In this document: piece by piece, positions 9,691 through 19,282 of the stretch | Layout of the letters: each line of letters opens with the position of its first letter | Position numbering within the stretch: position 1 is the stretch's first letter | Assembly: GCF_027531545.1 (NCBI RefSeq) | Contig: NZ_JAPZSC010000004.1 | Span: forward strand, 1-64,000 | Reading direction: 5' to 3' | Length of the DNA stretch: 64,000 nucleotides | Origin: Silanimonas sp. | GTDB taxonomy: Bacteria > Pseudomonadota > Gammaproteobacteria > Xanthomonadales > Xanthomonadaceae | The notes under the pieces: model-generated | Databases searched by the model: none | Seen by the model: the letters and a program-made list of their open reading frames with translations, nothing else | What the model was told of the DNA's origin: nothing | Translations under genes and position numbers: made by a program

Positions 9691-10569
9691 TCAGGCTGCC
9701 TGCGCGTGCTGGCGCAGGCGCTGGAAGTAGACGTCCTCGAGGTCGGGGGCGATCTTCGAAAAGCCCGCTTCCGGCTGCGATTCCGCGTGGACGTGGATCA
9801 CTGGCTGGCCGCCGACCAGGCGCGTGGAAAGCACGTTGAAGCGCGCCTGGTAGTCGGCCAGCGAGGCCTTGCTGACCGTCGCCTTCCACACCCGGTCGCT
9901 GAGCGCCTCGATGGCCTCCTGCGGGCGGCCGGTCAGCAGCACCGTGCCGCGGTTGATGATCGCCATCCGCGGGCAGAGGTCGGTCACGTCCTCGACGATG
10001 TGGGTCGACAGGATCACCACCACCTGCTCGCCGATCTCGCTGAGCAGGTTGAGGAAGCGGTTGCGTTCCTCGGGGTCGAGGCCGGCGGTCGGTTCGTCCA
10101 CGATCACCAGGCGGGGGTTGCCGATCAGCGCCTGCGCGATGCCGAAGCGCTGGCGCATGCCGCCGGAGTAGGTGCCGAGCTTGCGCTTGCGCGCCTCCCA
10201 CAGGTTGGTCTGGCGCAGCAGGGATTCGACCACCTCGCGGCGCTCCTTGCGCGCGGCGTAGCCCTTGAGCGCGGCGAAGTGGTCCAGCAGGTCCTCGGCG
10301 CTGACCTTCGGGTAGACGCCGAAGTCCTGCGGCAGGTAGCCCAGCGTTCGGCGCACGGCGTCCTTGTCGCGCAGCACGTCGATGCCGTCGAAGGTGATCG
10401 AGCCCTCGTCGGGCTCTTGCAGGGTGGCGATGGTCCGCATCAGCGAAGACTTGCCGGCACCGTTCGGCCCCAGCAGCCCGAACAGCCCCTTCGGGATGTC
10501 GAGCGAGACGTGGTTGAGCGCGCGCACGCCGTTGGCGTAGGTCTTGGACAGATCGCGGATGGTCAGCAT
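9691..10569 (-). CDS. ABC transporter ATP-binding protein (ABC-2/CcmA type)
   Basis: A 292-residue ATPase with Walker A GPNGAGKS, a Q-loop near GYLPQDFGVYP, a degenerate signature LGTYSGGMRQRF and Walker B LVIVDEPTAGLDP, then an H-loop STHIVEDV. The roughly 75-residue C-terminal extension is typical of drug or antibiotic ABC-2 exporters. It is the first gene of a two-gene leftward operon with the permease-peptidase fusion and surely forms a complex with it. Confidence 0.92.
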   Translation of the reverse strand: MLTIRDLSKTYANGVRALNHVSLDIPKGLFGLLGPNGAGKSSLMRTIATLQEPDEGSITFDGIDVLRDKDAVRRTLGYLPQDFGVYPKVSAEDLLDHFAALKGYAARKERREVVESLLRQTNLWEARKRKLGTYSGGMRQRFGIAQALIGNPRLVIVDEPTAGLDPEERNRFLNLLSEIGEQVVVILSTHIVEDVTDLCPRMAIINRGTVLLTGRPQEAIEALSDRVWKATVSKASLADYQARFNVLSTRLVGGQPVIHVHAESQPEAGFSKIAPDLEDVYFQRLRQHAQAA

Positions 10570-10592
10570 GGTCTTCCCCGTCAGGATGGGCC

Positions 10593-10607
10593 GGCACCGT
10601 CGGTGCC
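10593..10607. promoter_or_regulatory. Palindrome upstream of the ABC-peptidase operon
   Basis: GGCACCG (10593-10599), one T, CGGTGCC (10601-10607) is a perfect 7-1-7 palindrome starting 24 nt upstream of the ATPase start codon. Its place in a 5-prime leader fits a repressor site. In GC-rich DNA such palindromes are not rare, so support is modest. Confidence 0.3.
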
Positions 10608-10727
10608 GTCATGGAACGGGACCATGCTGGTGGCGCGGCGCTGCCCTAGGCCCGTGCGGCAAGTCATGGGGTGACCTTGGTCATGGGGCTTGGCCGCGCG
10701 GCGCCGCGCGCGACGGACAAGCGCGGC

Positions 10728-11615
10728 TCAGCCCCGCTTCGGCGCCCGCGTCACCAGCACCACGCTCGCGAGGATGACCGCCATCGCGATCCACGTATCC
10801 GCATCGAAGCGCTCGTGCAGCACGACGGTGCCGAGCAGCACGGCGATGGCCGGGTTCACGTAAGCGTACGAGGTGGCCAGCGCCGGCCGCACGTGGTGCA
10901 GCAGCCACACGTAGGCCGTGAAGCCCACGATCGAGCCGAACAGCGCGAGGTAGACGAGGGCCAGCGTCGAATCCAGCGGCGGCACGCCGGTGAAGCGCTC
11001 ACCCAGCACCAGCGAGGCGATCGCCATCAGCAGGCCACCGCAGAGCATCTGGCCGGCGGCGCTCATGAAGGGCGTGGGCAGGTCCTGGTCGCGGCTCCAC
11101 ACCGAGCCCCAGGCCCACGAGAGTGGCGCCACGATCAGGCAGACCATGCCCAGCCACGAACCGCGCAGCTCGCTGCCGAAGTTCAGCAGCGCGACGCCGC
11201 CGAGGCCCATGACAATGCCCGTCCACTCCAGCGCACCGAGCTTGCGGCCACGCAGCGTGGAGAACACGGCGACGAACAGCGGCATCGAGGCCACGGCGAT
11301 CGCGGCGAGGCCGCTGCTCACTTCCGTCTGCGCGAGGTTCACCAGGCCGTTGGCGAACAGCACCATGAACACGCCCATCGCCGCGAGGTTGCGCCACTGC
11401 GCGCGGGTGGGCGGCGCCACGCTGCGCCAGCGCAGCACGGCGTAGAACAGCGCACCGGCGGCGAGCATGCGGATCGCGCCCATCGCGAAGGGCGGGTAGC
11501 CCTGCACGCCGATGGCAATGGCGAGGTAGGTCGAACCCCAGACGAGGTAGACCGCCGCGAGCGCGGCGGCAACGGCGAGGCGTGAGGGCGCAGCGGCGTT
11601 CAATGACGCCGCCAC
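10728..11615 (-). CDS. EamA/DMT-family transporter
   Basis: About 295 residues with ten hydrophobic helices in two EamA repeats (first repeat opens VYLVWGSTYLAIAIG, second with LIVAPLSWAWGSVWS), the typical drug/metabolite transporter layout of RhaT/YedA-like proteins. It would export or exchange small metabolites across the inner membrane. No ATG is available near the N-terminus. I use GTG 11615, 17 nt past the prc stop; a TTG at 11603 is an alternative. It is probably cotranscribed with prc. Substrate cannot be predicted. Confidence 0.8.
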   Translation of the reverse strand: MAASLNAAAPSRLAVAAALAAVYLVWGSTYLAIAIGVQGYPPFAMGAIRMLAAGALFYAVLRWRSVAPPTRAQWRNLAAMGVFMVLFANGLVNLAQTEVSSGLAAIAVASMPLFVAVFSTLRGRKLGALEWTGIVMGLGGVALLNFGSELRGSWLGMVCLIVAPLSWAWGSVWSRDQDLPTPFMSAAGQMLCGGLLMAIASLVLGERFTGVPPLDSTLALVYLALFGSIVGFTAYVWLLHHVRPALATSYAYVNPAIAVLLGTVVLHERFDADTWIAMAVILASVVLVTRAPKRG

Positions 11616-11631
11616 GAGTACGCGAACGGGA

Positions 11632-13824
11632 TCAATCCGCCCAGAGCGTGGCTTGGCGCGTTTCCGGCAGCACCTGCGTCGCGAGACGCTGGTTGCCGGC
11701 GAGCAGGCCGAGCGCATCGGCCAGCACGTGCGCCGACTCGCGCAGCAGCGGGTCGATGTGGTTCTCGGCGGCCTTCTCGTCGGCCACCTGCTCGGCGACA
11801 TCGCGCTCGTCGGCCTGCAGGCCATCGTCGGCGCGGTTCGGCAGGCTGTCATCGAGACCGAGGCGCTTGCGTTCGGCGGTGCGGGCCACGCGCTTGGCTT
11901 CGGCTTCTTCGCGTTCGGTGCGGCGGGTGGCCTCGTTGAGCGAGATCGTGCCCTCCTCGCGCTCCTTGCGGAACTCGGCCACGTCCTCGCGCCACCAGCC
12001 GAACTCGACGTCCTTGGCGATGCGCGCTTCATGGCGCTGCGCGAGCGGCAGCAGCATGGGGGCGAAGTTGCCGTAGGTGCGGTGCGTGGCGGGCTGGATG
12101 CGGCTGGCGGGCAGCGCGTTGTCGTAGCTGCTCTCGCCGAACTCGCTGGCGTCGAGCGTCACGGGGAAGGCCAGGTCGGGCACGACGCCATTGAACTGCG
12201 TGGTGCCGCCGTCGATGCGGAAGAACTGCGCGACGGTGAGCTTCAGCTGGCCGAAGCGCGGCTCGCGGGTGTTCTGGAAGCGGTCGAGGTCGATGAGGTT
12301 CTGCACCGTGCCCTTGCCGAAGGTCGTCTCGCCGATGATCAGGCCGCGGCCGTAATCCTGGATGGCGGCAGCGAAGATCTCGGAGGCGGAGGCGGAGCTG
12401 CGGTCGACCAGCACGGCGAGCGGGCCGTCCCACGCAACCCCGGCGACGTCGTCGCTCTCGATGCTGATGCGGCCGCCGGCTTCGCGCACCTGCACCACGG
12501 GGCCGGTGTCGACGAAGAGGCCCGTGAGTTCGACCGCTTCGGTCAGCGAGCCGCCGCCGTTGCCGCGCAGGTCGAACACCACGCCATCGACCTTCTCGGC
12601 CTTGAGTTCGGCGAGCAGTTTGGCGACGTCGTTGGTGGCCGAACGCGCATCGGCGTCGCCACGGCGCTTCGCTTCGAAATCGGCGTAGAAGGTCGGCAGG
12701 CGGATGACGCCGATGCGCTTGCCGTCGGCCTCGATGAGCTGCCGGCGTGCGGCCTGCTCTTCCAGCTTCACGCGGTCGCGGACGATCTCGACGATGCGAT
12801 GCTCGCCATCGATGCCGTTGGCGGCCGGGATGGTGTCGAGGCGCACCGTGGTGCCCTTGGCACCGCGGACCAGCTGCACGACGTCGTCGATGCGCCAGCC
12901 CATCACGTCGACCATCGGGCCATTGCCCTGCGCCACGGCGACGATGCGATCACCGACGGTGAGCTGGCCGGTCTTAGCGGCCGGGCCGCCGGGCACGAGC
13001 GTGCGCACGACCACGTAGTCGTCCTGCGACTGCAGCACCGCGCCGATGCCCTCGAGCGAGAGGCGCATCGACATGTTGAAGTTCTCGGCGCTGCGCGGGC
13101 TCATGTAGCCGGTGTGCGGGTCGATCGACTCCGTGTAGGCGTTCATGAAGGTCTCGAACGCGTCCTCCGGCTTCAGCTGGTTCACGCGCGTGGCCATCTG
13201 CGCGTAGCGCCGGTCGAGCGTGCGGCGGATCTCCTCCGGCGCGCGGCCGGCAAGCTTCAGGCGCAGCCAGTCGTTCTTGACGTACTTCTCCCACAGCACG
13301 TCGAGCTCGGCGCTGTCCTTGGCCCAGGCGGCGTCCTCGCGCTCGTAGCGCCACACCTCGTCACCGCTGAAGTCGAAATCGCCCTTCAGGCGCTCGCGGG
13401 CGAACGCCACGCGCTCGGCCACGCGAAGCATGTAGCGGGTGTAGAGGTCGAAGGCCGGCTGCAGGCTCTGGCCCTTGATGGCGTCGTCGAAACGGCGCTC
13501 GTTCTTCTGGAAGGCGTCGATGTCCGACTGCATGAAGAACAGCTTCTGGCCGTCGAGGCTCTCGAGGTAGCGACCGAAGATGGCGCTGCTGAGCGCATCG
13601 TCGAGCGGCTTCGGCGCATAGGCGTAGCGGCTGTCGGACAGCACGCCGTAGACCATGCGGGCGGCGCCCTGCTGGTCGACGGTGGGGCGGAAGGCCGGAG
13701 TGGCGGTGGCGGCCGAAGCCGGGGCCGCGGCGGCACTGCCGGTGGCGACCTGCGGCGACAAGGCCGCGCCGGCGAGGGCCAGCGGCAGGGCAAGGGCGAG
13801 TACGAGGGGCAGCGGCTTCAGCAT
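11632..13824 (-). CDS. prc: Tail-specific carboxy-terminal processing protease
   Basis: A 730-residue periplasmic S41 protease. It has a signal peptide (MLKPLPLVLALAL, Ala-rich cleavage area near residue 20), an N-terminal helical domain, a PDZ domain (about 225-320), a serine peptidase domain and a C-terminal DUF3340-type region. The segment SSASASEIFAA aligns with the E. coli Prc active site and places the catalytic Ser at 479, Asp at 490 and Lys at 504 (GKGTVQ). Prc degrades periplasmic proteins and, with NlpI, controls peptidoglycan hydrolases. Start is ATG 13824; ten upstream in-frame codons lack signal-peptide character. Length is normal (E. coli 682). Confidence 0.93.
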   Translation of the reverse strand: MLKPLPLVLALALPLALAGAALSPQVATGSAAAAPASAATATPAFRPTVDQQGAARMVYGVLSDSRYAYAPKPLDDALSSAIFGRYLESLDGQKLFFMQSDIDAFQKNERRFDDAIKGQSLQPAFDLYTRYMLRVAERVAFARERLKGDFDFSGDEVWRYEREDAAWAKDSAELDVLWEKYVKNDWLRLKLAGRAPEEIRRTLDRRYAQMATRVNQLKPEDAFETFMNAYTESIDPHTGYMSPRSAENFNMSMRLSLEGIGAVLQSQDDYVVVRTLVPGGPAAKTGQLTVGDRIVAVAQGNGPMVDVMGWRIDDVVQLVRGAKGTTVRLDTIPAANGIDGEHRIVEIVRDRVKLEEQAARRQLIEADGKRIGVIRLPTFYADFEAKRRGDADARSATNDVAKLLAELKAEKVDGVVFDLRGNGGGSLTEAVELTGLFVDTGPVVQVREAGGRISIESDDVAGVAWDGPLAVLVDRSSASASEIFAAAIQDYGRGLIIGETTFGKGTVQNLIDLDRFQNTREPRFGQLKLTVAQFFRIDGGTTQFNGVVPDLAFPVTLDASEFGESSYDNALPASRIQPATHRTYGNFAPMLLPLAQRHEARIAKDVEFGWWREDVAEFRKEREEGTISLNEATRRTEREEAEAKRVARTAERKRLGLDDSLPNRADDGLQADERDVAEQVADEKAAENHIDPLLRESAHVLADALGLLAGNQRLATQVLPETRQATLWAD

Positions 13825-13893
13825 GGGGTGTGGTCCGTCCGTTCGATGCAGCATGCCGCGATTGGGCGGCCGGTCAATGTGCCGGACGTCGCA

Positions 13894-14889
13894 TCAGGCG
13901 ATGACGCCGGCCTCGGCCGCCGAACGGTCGGCGTGGTAGGACGAGCGCACCATCGGCCCGGAAGCGACGTGGCTGAAGCCCAGACCGTAACCGAAGGCCT
14001 CGAGTTCCTTGAATTCTTCCGGCGTCCAGTAGCGCATCACGGGATGGTGATGCGCCGTGGGCTGGAGGTACTGGCCGATGGTGATCATGTCGACGTCGTG
14101 GGCGCGGAGGTGCTCGAGGCACTCCTTCACCTGGTCCATGTCTTCGCCGAGGCCGAGCATGATGCCGCTCTTGGTCGGCACCGACGGGTGCTGGGCCTTG
14201 AAGCGCTGCAGCAGCTGCAGCGACCAGTCGTAGTCGGCGCCCGGGCGCACGTTCGGGTACAGCGGGCGGACGGTCTCGAGGTTGTGGTTGAAGACGTCCG
14301 GCGGGTTCGTGGCGAGGATCTCGAGCGCGCGGTCCATGCGGCCCTTGCCGCGGAAATCCGGCGTGAGGATCTCGATCTTCAGCGCGGGCGACAGCGCGCG
14401 GGCCTCGCGGATGCAGTCGGCGAAATGCTGGGCGCCGCCGTCGCGCAGGTCGTCGCGGTCCACCGAGGTGATCACGACATACTTCAAGCGCATGTCGGCG
14501 ATCGTCTGCGCGAGCTTCAGCGGCTCCGAGGCGTCCGGCGGCTTCGGCCGGCCGTGGGCCACGTCGCAGAAGCTGCAACGCCGCGTGCAGACCTCACCGA
14601 GGATCATGAAGGTGGCGGTGCCGTGGCTGAAGCACTCGTGGATGTTCGGGCAGCTCGCCTCTTCGCAGACCGTGACGAGCGCGTTCTCGCGCAGCTTCGA
14701 CTTCAGCTGCTGCACGGCGTTGCCGGCCGGGATGCGCACGCGGATCCAGCTCGGCTTGCGCAGCTTCGGGGCCTCGTCGAACTGGACCGGGCTCTTGCCG
14801 ATCTTGTCGCCGCCGAGCTGCTTCTTGCCCGCCTCGAGCGCGTCGGGCGTGAGCACGGTGAGCGGGATGGTCTTGGTCGGCGTGGACAT
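13894..14889 (-). CDS. lipA: Lipoyl synthase
   Basis: A 331-residue radical SAM enzyme that inserts two sulfurs into octanoyl groups to make lipoate on PDH and KGDH E2 subunits and GcvH. Auxiliary iron-sulfur cluster cysteines are Cys75, Cys80 and Cys86 ([12 protein letters not shown]); the radical SAM cluster uses Cys101, Cys105 and Cys108 (CTRRCSFC). The RSSY motif that caps the auxiliary cluster is near the C-terminus (VRSSYHAD). It starts 16 nt after the lipB stop, completing the LipB to LipA pathway in one transcript. The start ATG at 14889 gives [10 protein letters not shown], a usual LipA N-terminus in this group. Confidence 0.96.
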   Translation of the reverse strand: MSTPTKTIPLTVLTPDALEAGKKQLGGDKIGKSPVQFDEAPKLRKPSWIRVRIPAGNAVQQLKSKLRENALVTVCEEASCPNIHECFSHGTATFMILGEVCTRRCSFCDVAHGRPKPPDASEPLKLAQTIADMRLKYVVITSVDRDDLRDGGAQHFADCIREARALSPALKIEILTPDFRGKGRMDRALEILATNPPDVFNHNLETVRPLYPNVRPGADYDWSLQLLQRFKAQHPSVPTKSGIMLGLGEDMDQVKECLEHLRAHDVDMITIGQYLQPTAHHHPVMRYWTPEEFKELEAFGYGLGFSHVASGPMVRSSYHADRSAAEAGVIA

Positions 14890-14905
14890 GGTTCGATTCG
14901 CGTCG

Positions 14906-15583
14906 TCAGGGGCCGGCGGGCGCCGCGCCGAGGTCCGGCGGGTCGTCGCGCCACTCGGCGGCAAGGCCGAGCTGTCGGCAGAGATGGGGCACCAGCACGT
15001 CGGCCACAAGGCTCAGCTCACCGGGGCCGCCGCAGTCTAGCAGCGTGGTCACGGGCTGCCCGGCGTAACCGCAGGGGTTGATGCGCTGGAAGGGCTCGAG
15101 GTCCATCGCGATGTTGAAGGCGAGGCCGTGGAAACTGCATCCACGCCGCACGCGCAGGCCCAGGGCCGCGATCTTCGCTCCCTCCGACGTGTACACGCCG
15201 GGGGCACCGTCCTTGCGGAAGGCGGCGATCCCATAGGCCGCGCAGGTGTCGATGATGGCCTGCTCGATGCGCTCGACCAGCGCCTTCACGCCGATGCCGA
15301 GCCGCCGCAGGTCGACCAGCGGATAGGCCACCAGCTGGCCCGGCCCGTGGTAGGTCACCTGCCCGCCGCGGTCCACGGGGATGACCGGGATGTCGCAGGC
15401 CGCCAGCACGTGTTCGGGCTTGCCGGCCTGGCCGAGGGTGAAGACCGGATCGTGTTCGACCAGCCAGAGCTCGTCGACCGTGTCGGCGCCGCGCCGGTCG
15501 GTGAGCGCCTGCATGGCGCGCCACACCGGCGCATAGGCCTGCCGGCCGAGCCAGCGGACGCGCACCGGCGTCAGAGCGTCCAC
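14906..15583 (-). CDS. lipB: Lipoyl(octanoyl) transferase
   Basis: A 225-residue enzyme moving octanoate from acyl carrier protein to lipoyl domains. The catalytic pair is visible: Lys137 in GAKIAALG and Cys171 in [13 protein letters not shown], with the [13 protein letters not shown] motif. The spacing matches E. coli LipB (Lys135, Cys169). Its start overlaps the ybeD stop by 13 nt and lipA follows 16 nt downstream, so it is translated within the same leftward transcript. Confidence 0.96.
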   Translation of the reverse strand: MDALTPVRVRWLGRQAYAPVWRAMQALTDRRGADTVDELWLVEHDPVFTLGQAGKPEHVLAACDIPVIPVDRGGQVTYHGPGQLVAYPLVDLRRLGIGVKALVERIEQAIIDTCAAYGIAAFRKDGAPGVYTSEGAKIAALGLRVRRGCSFHGLAFNIAMDLEPFQRINPCGYAGQPVTTLLDCGGPGELSLVADVLVPHLCRQLGLAAEWRDDPPDLGAAPAGP

Positions 15584-15849
15584 TTCACTTCGGGCAGGGC
15601 GCGCAGGGTCTCGTGGGCCTTTTCGTAATCGGCGCGCGTCGCGGCGTCGAAGGCGTAGGTGACGGACACCCAGTTGCCCTTGGCGGAAGGCCGGCTGCGG
15701 TGGCCCCCGCGATGCACGACGAAGCCGGCGGTTTCCAGCGCATCAGCCATCTTCGCGTCGAGCCCGGCGCCGGCCGCGCCCATCGCGCTGATCTCGAAGG
15801 TGCCCGGGAACTGCAGGCCGTGTTCGGGGTTGTCGGAGGTGATCGACAT
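15571..15849 (-). CDS. ybeD: DUF493 family protein YbeD
   Basis: A 92-residue ACT-like ferredoxin-fold protein. It opens [20 protein letters not shown] and ends with a short helix ALPEVKWTL, as YbeD proteins do. The neighbourhood dacA-ybeD-lipB-lipA is the same as in E. coli and many gammaproteobacteria. Function is not established; the conserved linkage to lipB suggests a regulatory role in lipoate or cell-wall metabolism. It overlaps lipB by 13 nt. Confidence 0.9.
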   Translation of the reverse strand: MSITSDNPEHGLQFPGTFEISAMGAAGAGLDAKMADALETAGFVVHRGGHRSRPSAKGNWVSVTYAFDAATRADYEKAHETLRALPEVKWTL

Positions 15850-15864
15850 GCGCGCTCCGGCCGA

Positions 15865-17118
15865 TTACTCGGCGTTCCACCACATCAGGAATTCATCGTA
15901 CATGCGGCCGAAGAAGCCGGCTTCGGCCACCGGCTTCAGCGCCACCAGTGGCGCCGAGGCCACTTCCTTGCCGTCGAGCATCACGCGCACCGTGCCGATG
16001 GCCTGGCCCTGGGTGATGGGCGCGACGATCTGCTTCGGCACGTCGATCTGCGGCTTGAGGTCGCCGTAGCGGCCGCGCGGCAGGGTGACCAGCACCGGCG
16101 TGGTGACGCCGAGCTCCACGGTTTCGACCTCGCCCTTGAACAGCGGCTGGGTCGCCAGCGCGGCGCTGCCGCCGAACAGTGCGTGGGTCTCGTAGAAGCG
16201 GAAGCCCCAGTTCAGCAGCGCGAGGTTGTCGCCTTCGCGGATGCGGAAGGCATCGGCGCGCGAGTCGGTCTCGATGCCCATCACCACGGAGATGAGGCGC
16301 ATGTCGCCGCGCTTGGCCGAGGCCGCGAGGTTGTATCCGGCGTTGTTGGTATGGCCGGTCTTGATGCCGTCGACGCTGGGGTCCTTCCACAGCAGGCCGT
16401 TGCGGTTGTGCTGGGTGATGCCGTTCCAGGTGAATTCCTTCAGCGAATGCAGCGCATACGCCTCGGGGAAGTCGCGGATCATCGCGCGGGCCAGCAGGGC
16501 CATGTCGCGCGCGCTCACCACCTGGCCTTCGGCGTCGAGGCCGTGGGCGTTGACGAAGCGGCTGTTCGTCATGCCGATTTTCGCGGCATAGCTGTTCATC
16601 AGGTCGGCGAAGGCCTCCTGCGTGCCGGCCACGTGCTCGGCCATCGCGATCGAGGCGTCGTTGCCGCTCTGCACGACCATGCCGGTCAGCACAGCATCCA
16701 GCGGCGCGCGGGTGTTCACGTCGAAACCGGAGTAGCTGCCCGCGGTGCCGGCGCCGCCTTCGCGCCAGGCGCGCTCGGAGATCAGCACCTGGTCGTCCTT
16801 CTTGATGCGGCCGGCGGCCAGCTCGGCGGCGATCACGTAGGCGGTCATCACCTTGGTCATCGAGGCCGGCGCGCGCGGGGTGTCGATGTCCTTGCCGGCC
16901 AGCACCTGGCCACTCGTCGCGTCCATCAGGATCCAGGCCGCGCCCTGCGAAGCCGGCGCCGGCGGAATCGCCACCGGAGCGGCAGCGGGGACCGGCGCGC
17001 TCGGCTGCGGCACCGGCGTGGCCACGGGCTGGGGCACGGGCTGCGGCGTGGGCGTTTGGGCGACGGCGAACGTGGCAGCAACGATCAGGGGAAGCGCGAG
17101 CAGGGACGGGCGACGCAT
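15865..17118 (-). CDS. dacA: D-alanyl-D-alanine carboxypeptidase (PBP5/6 type)
   Basis: A 417-residue low-molecular-weight penicillin-binding protein that trims the terminal D-Ala from peptidoglycan pentapeptides. A signal peptide is followed by an unusual Pro/Val/Ala-rich linker (about residues 22-50). Catalytic motifs are Ser86-x-x-Lys89 (SMTK), Ser151-Gly-Asn (SGN) and Lys253-Thr-Gly (KTG). A C-terminal beta domain and an amphipathic C-terminal anchor (GRMYDEFLMWW) complete a PBP5 architecture. It lies 15 nt upstream of ybeD. dacA versus dacC cannot be decided from sequence alone. Confidence 0.93.
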   Translation of the reverse strand: MRRPSLLALPLIVAATFAVAQTPTPQPVPQPVATPVPQPSAPVPAAAPVAIPPAPASQGAAWILMDATSGQVLAGKDIDTPRAPASMTKVMTAYVIAAELAAGRIKKDDQVLISERAWREGGAGTAGSYSGFDVNTRAPLDAVLTGMVVQSGNDASIAMAEHVAGTQEAFADLMNSYAAKIGMTNSRFVNAHGLDAEGQVVSARDMALLARAMIRDFPEAYALHSLKEFTWNGITQHNRNGLLWKDPSVDGIKTGHTNNAGYNLAASAKRGDMRLISVVMGIETDSRADAFRIREGDNLALLNWGFRFYETHALFGGSAALATQPLFKGEVETVELGVTTPVLVTLPRGRYGDLKPQIDVPKQIVAPITQGQAIGTVRVMLDGKEVASAPLVALKPVAEAGFFGRMYDEFLMWWNAE

Positions 17119-17231
17119 GGGACGACAGGACTCCGGGGTGCGGGGCGCGCGGTGGTCGCGCGTGGAAAGGGTGGAAGGTTACGGCGCGACGGCTGAATCG
17201 CGTGCCGGAATGCGGCGCAGGAATGGCGGTT

Positions 17232-18281
17232 TCAAGGCTCCGCGCCGAACAGCCGCGGGGTGGCGAGGCCGCTGTCGATGATGCGGGCTGCCAACGCCTG
17301 CGCCGCGTCCACGGCCTGGGCCGGGAAGCGCACGCGCCAGACGCTGCGCTCGCCGACGATGGCGTGGTCGAGTTCGGCCCCGTCGAGCCCCGCATCGGCC
17401 AGGCGCTCCACCAGCCGCTCGGCATTCATACGGTCACCGAAGCTGCCGACCTGCACGACGTGCGGTCCCGTCCCCATCGGGGCGGGCGCCGTCGCTCCGC
17501 GGTCGGGCGCGGGCGGCACGGGGCCGCGCCAGCGGTTGGCGGGCACTGGGGCGGTGGCACGCGGCGACGCGGCGGGCGCCGGCGGAACCGCATCGGCCAG
17601 CAGGGTGTCGTCCGGGCCCATCAACGCGCGCACCTCGACGCGGGCGGTGCCAGCCTGCTTCATGTCGAGGCGCGTCGCCGCGGCATAGGACAGATCGATG
17701 ATGCGGCCAGCGTGGAAGGGGCCGCGGTCGTTGACGCGCACCACCACGCTGCGACCGTTGTCGAGGTTGGTGACGCGCACGTAGGTGGGCAGCGGCAGCG
17801 TCTTGTGCGCGGCCGTGAACGCACACATGTCGTAGCGCTCGCGGCTGGAGGTGTGGCGGCCGTGGAACTTGTAGCCGTACCAGCTGGCGATGCCGCGCTC
17901 CTCGTAGCCTTCGGCCGAGTCCATCACCCGGTAGGTGCGACCGAGGACGCTGTAGGTCTCGCGGTTGCCGTAGCGCGATTTCGGCTCACGGCGCGGCACC
18001 GGCTCGGGGATGTTCGAAACGTCGATGGCCACCGGCGGGGCGCTGTCCGCGACGCCGGGCGCGTAGAGGCCGCCGGCGGTGTACAGCGATTCGTCGTGCT
18101 CGCGCGGCGGCACGCAGTTCGGCGCCGGCGGCAGCGCATCGACGCTGGCCGCGCCGCCATCGTGCAGCGGTCGCACGCGGCTTCCCCCCTCCCCGGCATA
18201 CGGGTCGGGGCGCGGTTTCGGCGCACTGCCGCAGGCCGCGAGCAGCAGCGAGGCGACGACGACGCCGGCGACGCGCGACAT
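17232..18281 (-). CDS. rlpA: RlpA-like septal lipoprotein with SPOR domain
   Basis: A 349-residue lipoprotein: lipobox LLAACG places the lipidated Cys at about residue 17. A double-psi beta-barrel follows (GIASWYGYKFHGRHTSS through VRVNDRGPFHAGRIIDLS), which in Pseudomonas is a lytic transglycosylase acting on denuded glycans. The C-terminal 70 residues form a SPOR domain binding denuded septal peptidoglycan. Its ATG shares one base with the mltB stop (TGATG), so translation is coupled. A Pro/Ala-rich linker separates barrel and SPOR domain. Confidence 0.92.
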   Translation of the reverse strand: MSRVAGVVVASLLLAACGSAPKPRPDPYAGEGGSRVRPLHDGGAASVDALPPAPNCVPPREHDESLYTAGGLYAPGVADSAPPVAIDVSNIPEPVPRREPKSRYGNRETYSVLGRTYRVMDSAEGYEERGIASWYGYKFHGRHTSSRERYDMCAFTAAHKTLPLPTYVRVTNLDNGRSVVVRVNDRGPFHAGRIIDLSYAAATRLDMKQAGTARVEVRALMGPDDTLLADAVPPAPAASPRATAPVPANRWRGPVPPAPDRGATAPAPMGTGPHVVQVGSFGDRMNAERLVERLADAGLDGAELDHAIVGERSVWRVRFPAQAVDAAQALAARIIDSGLATPRLFGAEP

Positions 18282-19282
18282 CACGGCGCGGCGTCGCCCG
18301 CGATGATTTCGTCGGCCAGCTGGTGCACGGCCAACGCGTACATCGGCGAACGGTTGTAGCGGGTGATCACGTAGAAGTTGCGGAAGCCGAGCCAGTGCTC
18401 GGTGCCCTCCGCACCTTCGAGCGTCACCAGCGTGGCCGGCGCGTCATGGCCCTGCGCCTCGGCCGGTCGGAAGCCCTTTTCGCCGAGCTCCGCGAGGCCG
18501 TAGCGCGGCTCGAGGTCGGGCGGCACGAAGGCTGCGCCGTCGTTCGCGGTGGCACGCGCCACGACAGGGCTGCCCTGCTCCCAGCCATGCGCAATGAAGT
18601 AGTTGGCGATCGACGCGAACACATCCGGCAGCGAGCCGAACAGGTCGCGCTTGCCGTCGCCGTCGCCGTCCTTCGCGTAGGCGCGGTAGCTGGACGGCAT
18701 GAACTGGCCCCAGCCCATCGCACCGGCGTAGCTGCCCTTCTGCGCGGGGATGTCGATGCCCTCCTCGCGCGCCAGCAGCAGCGACTGCGCCAGCTCGTCG
18801 CGGAAGAACGCGCCGCGCATCGCCTCGCGCTGCGGATTGCCGAGCGACGGATAGTGGAAACCCAGGGTGTAGAGCGCATCCAACACTTCGAAGCTGCCGG
18901 TGATTCGCCCGTAGGCCGTTTCGACGCCGATGATCGCGACGATGTACTGCTTCGGTACGCCGGTCTCGTCCTCGACCTTCTGAAGCGCCTCGCGATGCTC
19001 GGCGAGGAAGCGCCGGCCGCCATCCACGCGGGCATCGGTGATGAAGATCGGCCGGTAGTCCTTCCACGGCTTGACGCGCTCGGCCGGCCGCGACATCGCA
19101 TTGACGATGCTCTGCTGGTAGGTGGCCTTCGCCAGCCAGCCCTCGATCTCGGCGTCGGTGAGCCCGTACTTGGCACCGGCTTCGGCGATGAAGGCCGCCT
19201 TCGCCGCGGGGTCGGTCTCGGCGGCCGAAGCCGGGAGGGCGAGGGCCGCGAACAGCGCGGCGGACAGCAAGGCGAAACGCAT
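18281..19282 (-). CDS. mltB: Membrane-associated lytic murein transglycosylase B
   Basis: A 333-residue family-3 lytic transglycosylase. It has a signal peptide (MRFALLSAALFAALALPASA) without a clear lipobox, so it may be soluble periplasmic rather than lipid-anchored. Catalytic Glu121 lies in IIGVETAYGR. MltB hallmarks include QKGSYAGAMGWGQFMPSSYR and a Ca-binding-like DGDGDGKRD loop. It cleaves glycan strands to 1,6-anhydromuropeptides. It sits between rodA and rlpA in the cell-wall operon and is translationally coupled to rlpA. Confidence 0.93.
   Translation of the reverse strand: MRFALLSAALFAALALPASAAETDPAAKAAFIAEAGAKYGLTDAEIEGWLAKATYQQSIVNAMSRPAERVKPWKDYRPIFITDARVDGGRRFLAEHREALQKVEDETGVPKQYIVAIIGVETAYGRITGSFEVLDALYTLGFHYPSLGNPQREAMRGAFFRDELAQSLLLAREEGIDIPAQKGSYAGAMGWGQFMPSSYRAYAKDGDGDGKRDLFGSLPDVFASIANYFIAHGWEQGSPVVARATANDGAAFVPPDLEPRYGLAELGEKGFRPAEAQGHDAPATLVTLEGAEGTEHWLGFRNFYVITRYNRSPMYALAVHQLADEIIAGDAAP

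Noticed and set aside
11653-15081. An 1142-codon plus-strand frame across prc, lipA and lipB
   Set aside because: All three opposite genes are conserved enzymes with intact catalytic residues; the plus-strand product has no domain and is a high-GC shadow.
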